From assembly GCA_002099365.1 (NCBI GenBank), contig MSED01000005.1, positions 2,232,001 through 2,296,000 of the forward strand: a stretch of 64,000 bases of DNA. Reading direction: 5' to 3'. The notes under the pieces were generated by a model, which did no database searches, was not told the origin of the DNA, and saw nothing but the letters and a program-made list of their open reading frames with translations. Every line of letters begins with the position of its first letter. Position 1 is the first letter of the stretch. This DNA is from Phialophora verrucosa. Taxonomy: Eukaryota; Ascomycota; Eurotiomycetes; Chaetothyriales; Herpotrichiellaceae. The position numbers were made by a program, and so were the translations under genes. Of the stretch, positions 10,567 to 21,548 are shown piece after piece.

Positions 10567-13137
10567 CTATCTCAGACTGTCGTACCGTTCCTTGGCCCGC
10601 TTCTTGGTCTCCTCCAGGAATCCACCATAATCACCTTTGGTGTTCCTCTCTGCTTCCTTCACCGCATCTCCGAGCTTTCCACCTTGAGCACCTAGACCGA
10701 CGCCAGCGACGTAGATGTCCTGACTGATTGGAGCGGTCATGCCTTCGCCCGAAGCACCCAGACCTTGTCCTGCCGTGTAGCCCATTTTACTCAGCAAGGA
10801 AGCGCCTTTGGACTGAACTGGAGGCGCCGGGTTGTCGTCATCCGATGACGCACGTGAAGACCTCGGTGCATTGCCGACTTGTTCGCCCTTTTTGTTGACC
10901 ACGCCGTAGACCTTGCGTCGTTCTTTGGCACGATCGCGGTATTCCCTGGTTGGTTCGGACAGGGCTGGGGCTGTCTGATGCTCGATCCCATGCTTTGTCA
11001 GTTTCGCTTCTGCTTTCTTGACTTTCGTCTCGTCTTGCATGTTCTGTCTGTGGAGGTCACTCAGACGTTCGTGCTTGTTGACTTCCGCGGCATTGCCGAA
11101 CTGGCGCATACACAGGTAACAACAGTGTCGATGCGGATCAGCATACGATTGGGAAGGAGGCGCATCGGTTGAGCTATTGCCATCTGTCGATCTGGAGTCC
11201 TCGCCCTTGTGGGATGTGGGCTTTATACCGTGTAGCTCGGCGTGGCGGTCGCTCCAGAACTGGAGATGGGAGGATGTGGGCTTCTTGACCCCGGCGGCAG
11301 TGTCGGCATCTGGGTGCGCCTTGCGTTTCTTAGTGCTCTTCTCGCTGTCCTTTAGTGGTTTGATGCCTGGGTCTGCCGGTGGAACCGAAGACTTCGCCTT
11401 CGACGAGACTTGTGTTGTTCGAGTAGGCATCGAAACCGCCAGTTCGGTGACATAGCCAGCTTCGTCCCAATAAGCCAGCTTGAGGGCCGGGTTTCCCACC
11501 GGACTAAAGCAGAAGCGCTCGACGTCTGGGGTGGGATTGAGGACCGGCACAAAAACCCCGGCGTGAATGTAGCTGACTAGAACTTGTTTCGACGCGATAG
11601 TAAACCGTTCGAATGAATTGTACCTCACTAACGCGGCCTGAGCGTCTTCGACCGAGGCATACTCAGCAAAACCATACCGCCAACTCTCGTTGCTTCTTCT
11701 GTCCCGGACAAGGAGGACTCTTCGTAGGGTGCCCTCTTTGGCACCGAGATTTGCATCACCAGTGGTGGATGCAACCTTTGCACCCTTCTTCGCGGGAACC
11801 TCATCTCGTTGTGTGCTCGAGGCACTTGGCTTGTTGAGCTTGGAGACGCCTTTGACTAGGAGCTCCTCAGATACCGAAGGTTCAAGACCTCGCAGAAGAA
11901 GGAATTGCGAAGGTTGATTGTTTGGTGAAACGTCATTGTCTCCGACATTGGCTGCTCTCGTTGGAACAGCAAGCGCGGGATCTGGCGATTGTGAGCACCA
12001 TTCACGATCAAAGCCACCATGCCCATGCATACCTGGTCTGTCAGCTTGACACCGAAAGCATCGGTTTCGGGTCGAAAAATTGTTGATGCTGCACTACGTT
12101 TCCCTCAGTTTGATGGCCCAATGCCCAGGATCATCTTTCCCACGTACATTCGCACAAATCCAATCGGCATCATCGCCTCGAATTTGATCTTTCCGTTCTC
12201 GACCGAATGCGATTCGCACTTTCGAGGCGTCTCCGTTAGACTGGCTGTCATCACCATACAGGTAGAGAGTGGGATAGTTCCGGTCCATGAATTCTTCTGC
12301 GTCCTGCACAGTCGAAAAGCGGAGGAAGCCAAACTGTCTCGATTGTTCTGTGGCGCCGTTGTCAGCTGCCTGATCCGCTTGACTTGATCTTGCGAACTCA
12401 CTTGTCTGGCGATCACGAATAATCCGAACATCGTCAAGGCCCTCTACATTGTAGTATTGCTTGAGTTCCGAAGATATCTGTTTCGCATTCCAGAAGACCT
12501 TAGCCATGTGTTTCGCAGAGATACACGGATCACCGTTGTAGAGCCAACGCATGTGTAGATGTGGACGGGTGTTATCGAACATCGTTCTCAGTAAGGTGAG
12601 GAGCCAGTCCTTCCATCATCACCTCCTTGCTCGGTTTGCCTCGACTAGGTGGTCTTCCTTCGGAAGAACTGCGACGTCTGCTGCGACTTCGGCTGCGGTA
12701 ATCTCGTGGTGAGCGAGGCGCGTCTCGGTCATAATATGCTCGACCTCGAGGTGGAGATGGCGAACGCCGGTCATCATAACTGCGACTGGGTTCCTCGTCG
12801 TAGTATTTATTGCGTCTCTCGTAGCTGGTTTCGCGACGTCGGTCCGGGCTGCGGGCACGGCCACGAATGTGGAATTCTCCCTGAGATATTCCGGGTTGTG
12901 GTCTGGTTATGTCTTCATGCAATTTACATATCAGTATGTTCTCCTTCAATTGCCATTCCCAACTCTGAACTAAGCTTTACCATGCGGAGGACTTCGTCTG
13001 CGAGAGGAGCTTTCTGGGCGGTCGCGAGAGCGAGATCTCGACCGGTCATCGTAGAAATCGTCTCGTTGGGAGGACTGGTACGGTCGGTATCCCTGTGACT
13101 GGCCGGAGTGGCCACCGCGAGGGCGATAAGACGCCAT
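10567..13137 (-). CDS. RBM5/RBM10-like splicing regulator (RRM, RanBP2 zinc finger, RRM, C2H2, G-patch)
   Basis: Five exons on the minus strand: 13137-12981, 12912-12581, 12477-12402, 12347-12148, 12093-10567, giving 763 aa. The order is an Arg/Ser-rich start; RRM1 with VMMEGLAP (about 151-158) and QFGFLRF (about 196); a RanBP2-type zinc finger restored by splicing (WICANC...RCFRC, about 251-270); RRM2 (FLLLRGL at about 319; RYGFAEY at about 394); a C2H2 finger (CYLCMRQF, about 580-603); and a G-patch (MGYTAGQGLGASGEGM, about 690). This is the architecture of metazoan RBM5/6/10, which act in early spliceosomes and 3' splice-site choice. Introns 1, 3 and 4 have good signals; the donor of intron 2 (GTTCGA) is atypical but needed to join the RRM1 halves. 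The gene is a nuclear RNA-binding factor with high confidence; orthology is likely. Confidence 0.87.
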
Positions 13138-13336
13138 GACGGCTTTCAGTTGTTACTAGGTCGTTGCGAAGGAGGACAGACAACGGAACAGAACATCACC
13201 ATCGTCTTCGGTTGGATTTCCGCATGCGGGTGCGCTAACTGCCTGAACCAATCAGCTCCAGGGCCAGATCCTCTGTCTTATTCTGCTACAAGTATATCTG
13301 CATTGTCTACTGCGACGACGACCATAGCTACAACAC

Positions 13337-14841
13337 CTAGCTGTTGTGGCGACCTGGCACACAGCTACTCGCGTCATTCGCATTGCTTTTAGTGGTCTTT
13401 TCGCTTGCAAACCGTCGTGCCAAGAATCCCATGAGCTTCTTCCCCCCTCGCTCCTCCGCCGTCGTTCTGAGAATACTTGTCTGCGTCTTTGCCTGTGTCT
13501 CTGTCTTATCCTCTTGCAGGTTGGCCTTGACTTCCTGCTTGTCTGTTGGGCGGAACTCCATGGCTGAATCAGGAGCCGGTTGAGCTTGTACATTTGTTTT
13601 CCTAAGCATTCCACCGCCGGTAAAAGGGCTCAGCGGTCGTACTTTCTTCTCAGGGTCCGAAATGGTACAGTTCGTATTGACAGTGAGCTTCTTCGTGAGT
13701 CGCCGGCGAGGCGATCGAGGTGATCGAGTGGGCGATGGAGGGATCTCAGAGTCTTTTCTGGTTTTGGGAGACGTCGTTGATCTTGGAGACCGTCGGACAC
13801 TTGATGGTAACTCCTCGATGCTGTCCTTTGTCTTAAGACTTAGAGAATCCTTTGAATCGCTGAGCGGGGCTTGCGTAAATGCCGACGACGCTTCCACTGC
13901 CTTTCCTTCCTTTTGCTTCGCCGATATACCGGTAGGTGTGGGTTTGTTGGACGGAGAGCTTGCCACCATTCGAACAGCAATGCCTTGAGTTTGAGCCTGG
14001 GCAGGACTCGCAGCTAAACTGACGTTGCCAGAACTCAGAGAGGTCATTGTCGATCTTGCGCTGGTAGGAGAGTCGCAGTTGCGTAAAGGGAGCATGCGAT
14101 GCTCTTCAAGGAATTCTGCCATCAAGTCAGCAGCTTTCTCTGTTCACTCTTCTGCAACACCCACCGATCGACCGACACCGAAATTGGAAAGCTGCATATG
14201 GCATGTCCACAGGATCCACCAACTGGTATTTATACCGTCTAGGCCGAAATCCAGGTTCAAGAAGACCACTGTTTATCAACCTATCAAGCAATCAGTTGGT
14301 GACAGGATGAGACCGGGGTGCGAGCCGACCTCAATCCGTCAGCCCGAGGCGAGTTGGAATTGACCCTGCCAATTCCCTCCTCGATCTCCCTTACCCTCAC
14401 TCTCTTCTCGATCCTGTAGACATGGAACCGCACGACGTCCTCGCCCTGCCCGTCTCCGATGCCATCTCCAAATTTCAAAGCCTGCCTCTTCACCTGTCCC
14501 CTGCCCTCGTGGACAAGGTTAAACATCATCTTCCCATGGAACCCATGTCTGGCGGTGCAATCCCAGCTCGTGACGATCGCCCCATTGACAAACAATTTAA
14601 AGAAATAGGAGGCACCTGCGGGGTGGGGTCCGTCGATGGTGTACTCGAACCAGATCTGGCTGCCTGGGTAGATGGGAATGTAGCATGTTGCTGTGGGGCA
14701 GGAGGGAGGCGAGTGATCTTCAGAACGACAGGCGATTTGGAAAGGGTCAGTGTCGTTGGAGGTGGTGGCGGCATATTCAGGGAGTTTGCAGATGTCGAAC
14801 TGGGAGATTACATTGATCTCTACGCCCCGAAATTTCACCAT
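13337..14841 (-). CDS. Conserved fungal protein of unknown function with disordered tail
   Basis: Assembled from three exons on the minus strand, 14841-14330, 14268-14165 and 14115-13337, giving 464 aa. The first exon carries a compact domain (FRGVEINVISQFDICKLPEY near the start; YIPIYPGSQIWFEYTIDGPH near 52-71; FFKLFVNGAIVTSWDCTA near 78; VRFHVYRIEKRVRVREIEEG near 140). The middle exon adds RRYKYQLVDPVDMPYAAFQF, a sequence I associate with the same fungal family, which is the main reason to join the exons. The third exon is Ser/Pro/Lys-rich, with SPTRSPRSPRRR and a basic tail. The donor of intron 1 (GTCGGC) is weak; intron 2 has GTGGGT and a CTGAC branch. The function is unknown; nothing here suggests catalysis. 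Confidence 0.65.
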
Positions 14842-15361
14842 CGTGACACAGACGATGACGGTGACTGAAGTAGTGGTCGAGCAAAAACAACTAGGAGGAT
14901 GTGAACTGGGCCAGCAGATATTGAGCCGCCGCAGTCCCGTTGAATCGGAAAGCAGTGACTACTGGCTGCAGACAGTGTGAGAGGCAGGATGGGCTGAGGG
15001 TTCCGGCAGGCGCAGTCACCAACGTAACTGAGGGTCACTTCTTTGCAACTTCATCCGGCTGACTTGTGAAATATCACTCGAGAGGGCAAGCGCATTCAGC
15101 TTCAAAGGAGCCAGCGTATCTGAGCTGCTCAATTGTTTAATTGCTTCTAAGCATGACGAACTCACTTGAGTCTCTGCGTTCGTGGCGTTTTTCTAGAGCT
15201 CACGCTGTGCGGCGTCTGTCTCTTCTTGAGCTAGACTGAGGCGCACTTTTACCCGGGCGGCTCACGCTGCTGAAAACTCACACCATCATGCGTCGAAGTC
15301 CAGCCATCGTTGGCTGTGGTGAAGGAGGCAGGCGAGTTCAAACTCCCATGATTACGGGAAA
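14842..15361. other. Intergenic stretch, no gene seen
   Basis: Upstream flank of the 464-aa unknown and 3' flank of the Arb2 gene, both transcribed leftward. Only short frames without protein character occur. Confidence 0.5.
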
Positions 15362-16760
15362 TCAGTCCCAGCCTAGCATGATCTCCTCATCCCCCTCCAC
15401 GACCTCAAATACAACTTCCTCATGGCCCGGATTAACGTGCAGCATATCGAACCAATCCAGGATATGTCTCCAGCTCCGCACGAACACGCTTTCCTCGACA
15501 TGATGCTCTCCGCTGGCATAGCAGTTGCATCCGAACTGTTCTCTTCCCACGATAGGCTTCTCTATCTCGGACTGGGAGACGAAATAAGCTCGGCAGTGCT
15601 TTGACAAGAAGTCGATGAAGGCGGACGGTGCGCCCTGGGCTTCAAGGTCGGCAAGTTTGTGTTGAGGCGTGACAAAGGCAATGCCGGTAATTCGAGGAGA
15701 CCACGCATTCCCTACAAAGTTAGCGGACGATGCCCTTCAATCGTCTACCTCGAAAAACAAACTTACAATGCTGGGCGAGATACTCCACCACCGCCGTACC
15801 CGTAAACTCCACGCCAACAATATCAATCCTCGCCCGCTCGTTCACCAAGCCCGGAATGACCTTGTGAAACATATACTGCACATGCTCCACATAGTCGTGG
15901 TTGCCAGGGATTCTATTCTTGACAGGATCCACTCGCGGAGCATCGTGCACGGCAGTTGGTCGAGGCAAGCACAACCACTCGTAGTTTGAGACGGCTCTCG
16001 ATCCGCCACGGTACCAGAGAAGTTGGCAGGGGTTGGCGATAATGATGCCGGGTGTACTCGCAGTGCTGATAATAATATCTTCGTTGGTGGTCTCGTTATT
16101 TGAGGACGTTGGTGTGAACGGAGCCACGGGAGCAGAAGCAGAGAGGGCGGCTTTCGCAAACTCAACCAGTGAGCCATGTCTGATCCCCTCTTCGCCAATA
16201 GCCCTCCAGCTTATGATCCCAGGTTCTGTATTGCGTCCGCCGAAGATGGTTATGACCCGGTCCTTGGTTGCGATACCCTTGGATACCAGTATGGGGAGAT
16301 GGTTCTCTTGTCCACCGGCACCGAGTGGTAGTCGAACCCGTTCGAAGCCGAGATCAAGAAGACGCTGTTGCACGATGTTGCACACAGCAGCTAAATTTTA
16401 ACACCATGACAAGTTAGTTCCAGTTGCCAACCTTCTATGCCCCAAGGACGACTGAGAGATGGTAGACCTGTCCCCGTGCCACCAATGCACTGGCTCCACC
16501 AGGGTTTCCTCACCATTGTTTGCGCCTTCACAGTGCCTCTGATTAGCTTCATTGCTTCGTCATCGCCGCGATCGAGCTCGTAGCGCACCTTTATGAACCT
16601 GATTCCACCGCTCGTTCCGATTGATTTGGTACTGGTACTTCCGCTCCGGGTTCTTAATGCTGCGGACCTGATCTTCCCCATTGATGAAGAAACCCAGCTT
16701 TTCGAGATCCGGTTCGAAGACAGGGTCCGCTGGGAGGGTATGTGGCTTGCGACGGAACAT
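15362..16760 (-). CDS. Stand-alone Arb2-domain protein
   Basis: Three exons on the minus strand: 16760-16589, 16390-15767, 15711-15362, giving 381 aa. The N-terminus MFRRKPHTLPADPVFEPDLE followed by LGFFINGEDQ is the usual opening of fungal Arb2 proteins. The core has YEWLCLPRPTAVHD, RIPGNHDYVEHVQYMF, and IDIVGVEFTGTAVVEYL, interrupted by a canonical intron (GTAAGT, GCTAAC branch). The first intron is 198 nt, long for this window, but its join restores the sequence NERWNQVHKAAVCNIVQQRL in phase. In fission yeast Arb2 is part of the Argonaute siRNA chaperone complex; the same fold is appended to Hda1-type deacetylases. Here it is a free protein, with no deacetylase domain or siRNA gene beside it. 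The exact role in this fungus is inferred. Confidence 0.82.
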
Positions 16761-17514
16761 CGCGAAAGCAATCCAGGTGATAATATTCGCGTCGATGCTC
16801 CGTAGATCAGGGTTAAATTCTCGGTGAGACTGCCGACCAAGGGCCTAGAGACAGGGTGGAAGAAAAGAAGACAAACTAAAGAAAAGAAGGATGGAGGGAA
16901 GAACGTAGGAGGAACGAGCACAAAGTCAACCATGAAGTGAAAGATTATCGGCTGAATGTGTGTGAAGGGCAAGTGCTGCCAAATGTGCGGTGAGAGTCAA
17001 GTGAGATCGGGCGGTATTAAAATCACAATGGAGGATTTCGGACTCCCTGCGCCGGCACGATCTGAAAAGTTCGAGTGTCAAATTCGCAGTGAACGAGCGG
17101 CGACGAGTTAATGGCAAGATAGGGCGAAGAGCCTCAAGTAGCGATGTTTGGTATTAATGTGACAGGAACCATCCCGCTTCTGGACCAGCTACAATACTCG
17201 TGCGAGAACGGCGCCACCGCAGAAAACCCAGCCAGGTCAGGTCATTGCCCTTGTATATCATACCTATCTGGTCATGTCGCTGCAGATTCCAAGATCTAGC
17301 AGCCATGCAATTGCATTCCAATGCCTTACATTCACCAAATCTCCAAAGCCTGCGGATAGTGTAACAGCCCATTCCAACATGCCTACCAGAATCGTACCAC
17401 ATATAATTGTACACACGCATGACACCTGCAACTCGGACTGGCGCAAGAGGGCCATCACTGCCACACGAGGGAGCCCAAACTGAAGGGGCAGCCCAAGATT
17501 GTCTCATCATCGAG
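16761..17514. other. Intergenic stretch
   Basis: Promoter of the Arb2 gene and 3' flank of the forkhead gene. The purine-rich tract at about 16857-16900 (plus strand), read on the minus strand, is a long CT-rich tract just upstream of the Arb2 start, common in fungal promoters and 5' UTRs. No gene is seen. Confidence 0.5.
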
Positions 17515-19984
17515 TCATGACCCAGCCCTGGCGACGCCGAGGCTGCTGCTCCGCTGCGAATGAAAGCTTCCACTGGCAATGGGGGCAAAGCCCTTAGCTA
17601 AATCGAAGCCCCCATCACCCTCGTCGTCATCATCTTCATGGTTTGCTTTCGTATCCGGGTTGCTCCCAGGAGGTTGAGGGGTAAACCTGCTCGAGGAGGG
17701 TGGACGATTGATCGCAGGGCCGTTGCTGGAGAAACTGCGGCCGAATCTGTTATTGTCCTCTGAAACTGTACCATTCTCGCGCTGAGCAAGCGGTGCCATG
17801 CTTTCTTTCTTCACGGCCGAGCTCGAGCTGAGGGGAGCCTGGCTGCTCCTCGCGGGTTTGCTTGGACTCCCCATATTAGGATCCATTGGTGGCGGGCTAG
17901 AACTCATAACATGTCTCTCCATACCGTTCGTCCTAGGGTCCTCATCTTTAACAGGTGACATGTCAGGCAATGGCTGTCCTGGTGTGGCTCCCATAATGCC
18001 TTTCCAGAAGAGTCCTTGAGGTCCTGCAGGTGATGACTCGGGCATGAACTTGCTAGGCGCTATCAGCGTACTGGGAGGTGCCAGTCTTGGGTTCTGCCGT
18101 AACGGTGCCGGTGTGATTATGCTATGCTGGGATGGGTGGAAAGGCGTATCTAGGTACGAGGACGAAAATGTTGGGTTCGTGGGTGATTGGTGGGCCGGAG
18201 GGACAGAGGAGGGTAGAGTGTACACCGGGAGACCATTTCCCAACCGAGGCGTCGGCGCTGGTTGCCCATGTCGCAATGGCGAGTCGTCCAGATCCATGTC
18301 AGGAAGTGTATTGATGGTGTCAGTTCTCCTTCTCAGCGGTGTGACGGCTTCATGAGGTTGCGAGACAGGAGGCGCCAGATTTGACCCCGGCGGATATGGT
18401 GGGCCCGGGTTGAAGGGAGGGAACTGGAAATTCATCTTGCCACCAGGAGGGCCACTGGATCGCTCTGACATATCTCGTGCTGAAAATTGGCCTACCATGC
18501 TAATATCGTAACCCAGGTTCTGTCCATTCGGGCCTCTGAAATTTGGGTTGACTTCCTTGCCAGAAGCAGGGGAGGAGGGCGCCGAACCACCTCGACGAGC
18601 TTGCTTCTTCCAGTACTCTTGGCGATATTCGGGTGCGATCTGCCACTTCATTCCCTTCCCCGGCTCATCAGTTCGTCGTGGGACCTTTTGGAAAGCCTTG
18701 TTGAGCGACAAGTTATGACGAATTGAGTTCTGTCCATGTCAGCAATGGCTTGAGATCGTAAAGTCTATGGTTTCGTACCTGCCAGCCACTATTAGAGTGA
18801 CGATAAAACGCATACTTGTCAGCAATGAAAGAATAAATGTTGGCCAAGGTCATCTTCTCGTCTTCACTCGAAAAGATAGCCTGTGCGATCATAATCGCAT
18901 AGCTAAATGGAGGCTTGAGATCCTTGGCACTGTCCCGGCTGTAGTCGATCTCTTGGGTGCTCTCCATCATCATGCCACGGCCATACATGGGTGACATTGC
19001 CATCTTGCTGTCGAACACACCACGTTGACTCTTGCCGTCAGCCAGTTGCGCCGGTGGCGTAGTCTCGCGCTTGAAGTCGGGGGGAGCTGGGGCAAGCGAA
19101 GGGAAGTTCAAGCCTGCTTCGTTTCCAGGATCGTATCTCGGCGGCTCAGGCTGCGGATGAGTGGGAGCAACATCTTCTCCTGCTGCCAGGGCCTTTGCGC
19201 GTTCAATAAAATATGGATCAATCTGGACCTTGTCATCCGGCGTGACGAACATCATCTGCGTGCCGGCAATCTCGAGTATGTCGCCCGATTTGAGCTGTTT
19301 TCTGAGCCCTTTCTTGATCAAGACATTGTTGACCCGTACGCCGTTTCGACCGTTGACCCTGACATGCCAACCGCCTTCGCCTTCCGGATAGTCCGCATCG
19401 TAGTACACCGAGGCATGATGCCGCGAAACGATCTTGCTCGGGCCCAAATCTATGTGGACGGGGAACACTTCTTTCAGGTCGGCGACGGGGCTGGATGCCC
19501 CATTCGCAATCGGCCTGTCATCCGGCGGCCTCCCAAAGTTGACAGACTGTTCGCGCACGAAATATGTCCAATCTCGACCTGCGATCTTCGCATATGCTGA
19601 CACTTTGTGCGGGCTGTTACTCTGGACATTCTCGTTGGAATACTCGGTTCGGGCGACAACGGCATCTTTGGAGACTTGGAGGTAGGATACAACGGAATCG
19701 ATGAGTTCGCTTTGGGAGACTTCTTCGGTTTCTTCGTCGCCCGAGTCTGGTGCAGGCGTGTGTTCGAGTTCAGGCTCGGGAACGACGGGCTTCTTTCTCG
19801 CAGCGGGCGCGGTTCGAGTTCCATTTACCTGCATGCCGTCAGCACAAACTGTCGGTCGAGGATAAACACCGACCTTGCGCTTCTTGATGGAAGGACGCGA
19901 CGGGGAAGAATCTGGGAGGTCGACGTCGGACGACGCTGGGAGGTCGGCAGGTTTACGGCGTGCTTTCCGCTTGGATGGAGGCAT
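17515..19984 (-). CDS. FHA-forkhead transcription factor (Fkh1/Fkh2 type)
   Basis: Two exons on the minus strand, 19984-18779 and 18729-17515, with a 49-nt intron inside the forkhead domain (GTACGA, GCTGAC branch, GGACAG), giving 806 aa. An N-terminal basic and acidic region is followed by an FHA domain (about residues 125-235; [15 protein letters not shown] and [10 protein letters not shown]), and then the winged-helix DNA-binding domain at about 355-445 ([20 protein letters not shown], then [16 protein letters not shown], then [12 protein letters not shown]). The C-terminal 360 residues are Pro/Ser-rich. FHA plus forkhead in this order is the hallmark of yeast Fkh1/Fkh2, which regulate G2/M genes. 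The FHA domain probably binds a phosphorylated coactivator. Specific target genes cannot be inferred. Confidence 0.93.
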
Positions 19985-21548
19985 CGTGCTTTTCCGCCAG
20001 CAGGTGCAGTCTCACACGATGGCAGTGACAGATTTATCGGACGGAAGGGAGGGATTTTCAAGTCTTGCGGTTCAGGCACACGGGTGCGCGAGTTTGGGCA
20101 ATTGCGATTTCAATGTTTTTGTTCTGACGCAAGGATTTTCGTTCTGGCAAATCGAGGGTACGGATACGGGTGTCGCATTGGGCGGGATCCCAGCCTGGCG
20201 GCGCGCGGTCTGTACGGGGTGGACGAAAATTACTGTCAACTATGCTGCGGGTGCAAAGTAGTGATCCAGAGAGTAACGACAGAGCGGCTTAATCGAGGAA
20301 AGCCCAGCTGTCCTTCACTTTGGGTCTGTGCACTACAGGTGGTGCGTTTCGACAAGGGTGAAGGGCGGATGAGAAATGGTGAATGGCTCCCGGCCGGGCT
20401 GGAGGCAAAAGAGCGCACGGTTGACGGGTGTTTGTGACTGGCCAGGGAACCACTTAATCGCGTAATGCATCCCATCCCAAAAGCGCGTTTTACCTCGTTC
20501 AGTTCGTTTAGGCCATAAGATCAAACAACCCGCCATCGCACACACTGACACTTCGAGAACTCGGTGTGAATGTCTCTGGAGAGTAACAACTCGGTCTTCA
20601 TCTGACTCTTCACCAGCCGCGTTCAGCACGGAGATTCCCAAGATTTCGATGAACGGAAGTGCCGCTGTATCTTCACGTTACCGCAGACACATGGCTCCCA
20701 CGTTCATTAGTCAGATGATTTGGGGCCGTTCGCTTGTTCCGGATGGTAAACAAATCATGATTGCATGGCGGCCCATCTGTAACCGGGCGAAAATTATAGT
20801 AGGGAGTATTCGCTAACATGAAAGTCGCCTACAGTCGCGTCGTTACTCACGGCAGCCCATCTCCCCAAATCTTCCTTGCAGCTGATCAGGCTGCATTGTC
20901 ACTCTGAGCTCAGACGCTGGGTGCGAAGTGATAAAGCAGCTGGGTTCGAGGGCCAAGGGTTCGCTTAATTCGCCCAGCCGATTGGCCCTGAGGACTTGCC
21001 GCGTAAACACGATGACGTCTTCCTGGTTTCTCATCCGACTTTGCCGTATGCAGTTACGAGGATGAAGTGAGCTCGAAGACAGAAACAAAACCAACGTTGA
21101 CGTTGAACAAAGGACTCTGTATTGAATAGAGACCTACTCCGTCGCCAGGGTCGAATGCATCATACGCTACGGCTGCAACCGACCTTTACAGGAGCCTCCC
21201 TGCATTAGCGACACTCTCTTGAAACCTCGAGACTCCCGGCTCGTGTCAGCAGCTCCTAGTTCAACCGGAAGACATATGCTTGACACAAGTAGAACACGCT
21301 CCAAACCACAAAATGGAATCTTTCCACGTCCAAGTACAATAAACACGGTTGAGACGCCTATTCCTGGTTTCCACCAACACCCTGCAGACAGACACCGAAG
21401 ACGCTCTTCAAATCTGCTAGAGGCAAGCATAAAACATGAGCGCCCAGTCTAATAACTTTTGGGTCCCCCTGGTCGTGAATGTCGTGAGGTGCCGAGTCCA
21501 AATAAATTATGTTGTACCGGGCTGTAGGGCGATGCCAGGTGTAAATCT
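19985..21548. other. Long intergenic region upstream of the forkhead gene
   Basis: 1.56 kb between the forkhead start and the 3' end of the F-box gene. A 276-codon plus-strand frame (19607-20437) overlaps it, but that is mostly antisense to the forkhead exon and has no family features. The stretch is most likely a large promoter and 5' UTR, as is common for cell-cycle regulators. Confidence 0.45.

Noticed and set aside
19607..20437. 276-codon plus-strand frame antisense to the forkhead exon
   Set aside because: It runs antisense through a well supported FHA-forkhead coding exon and has no family features of its own.
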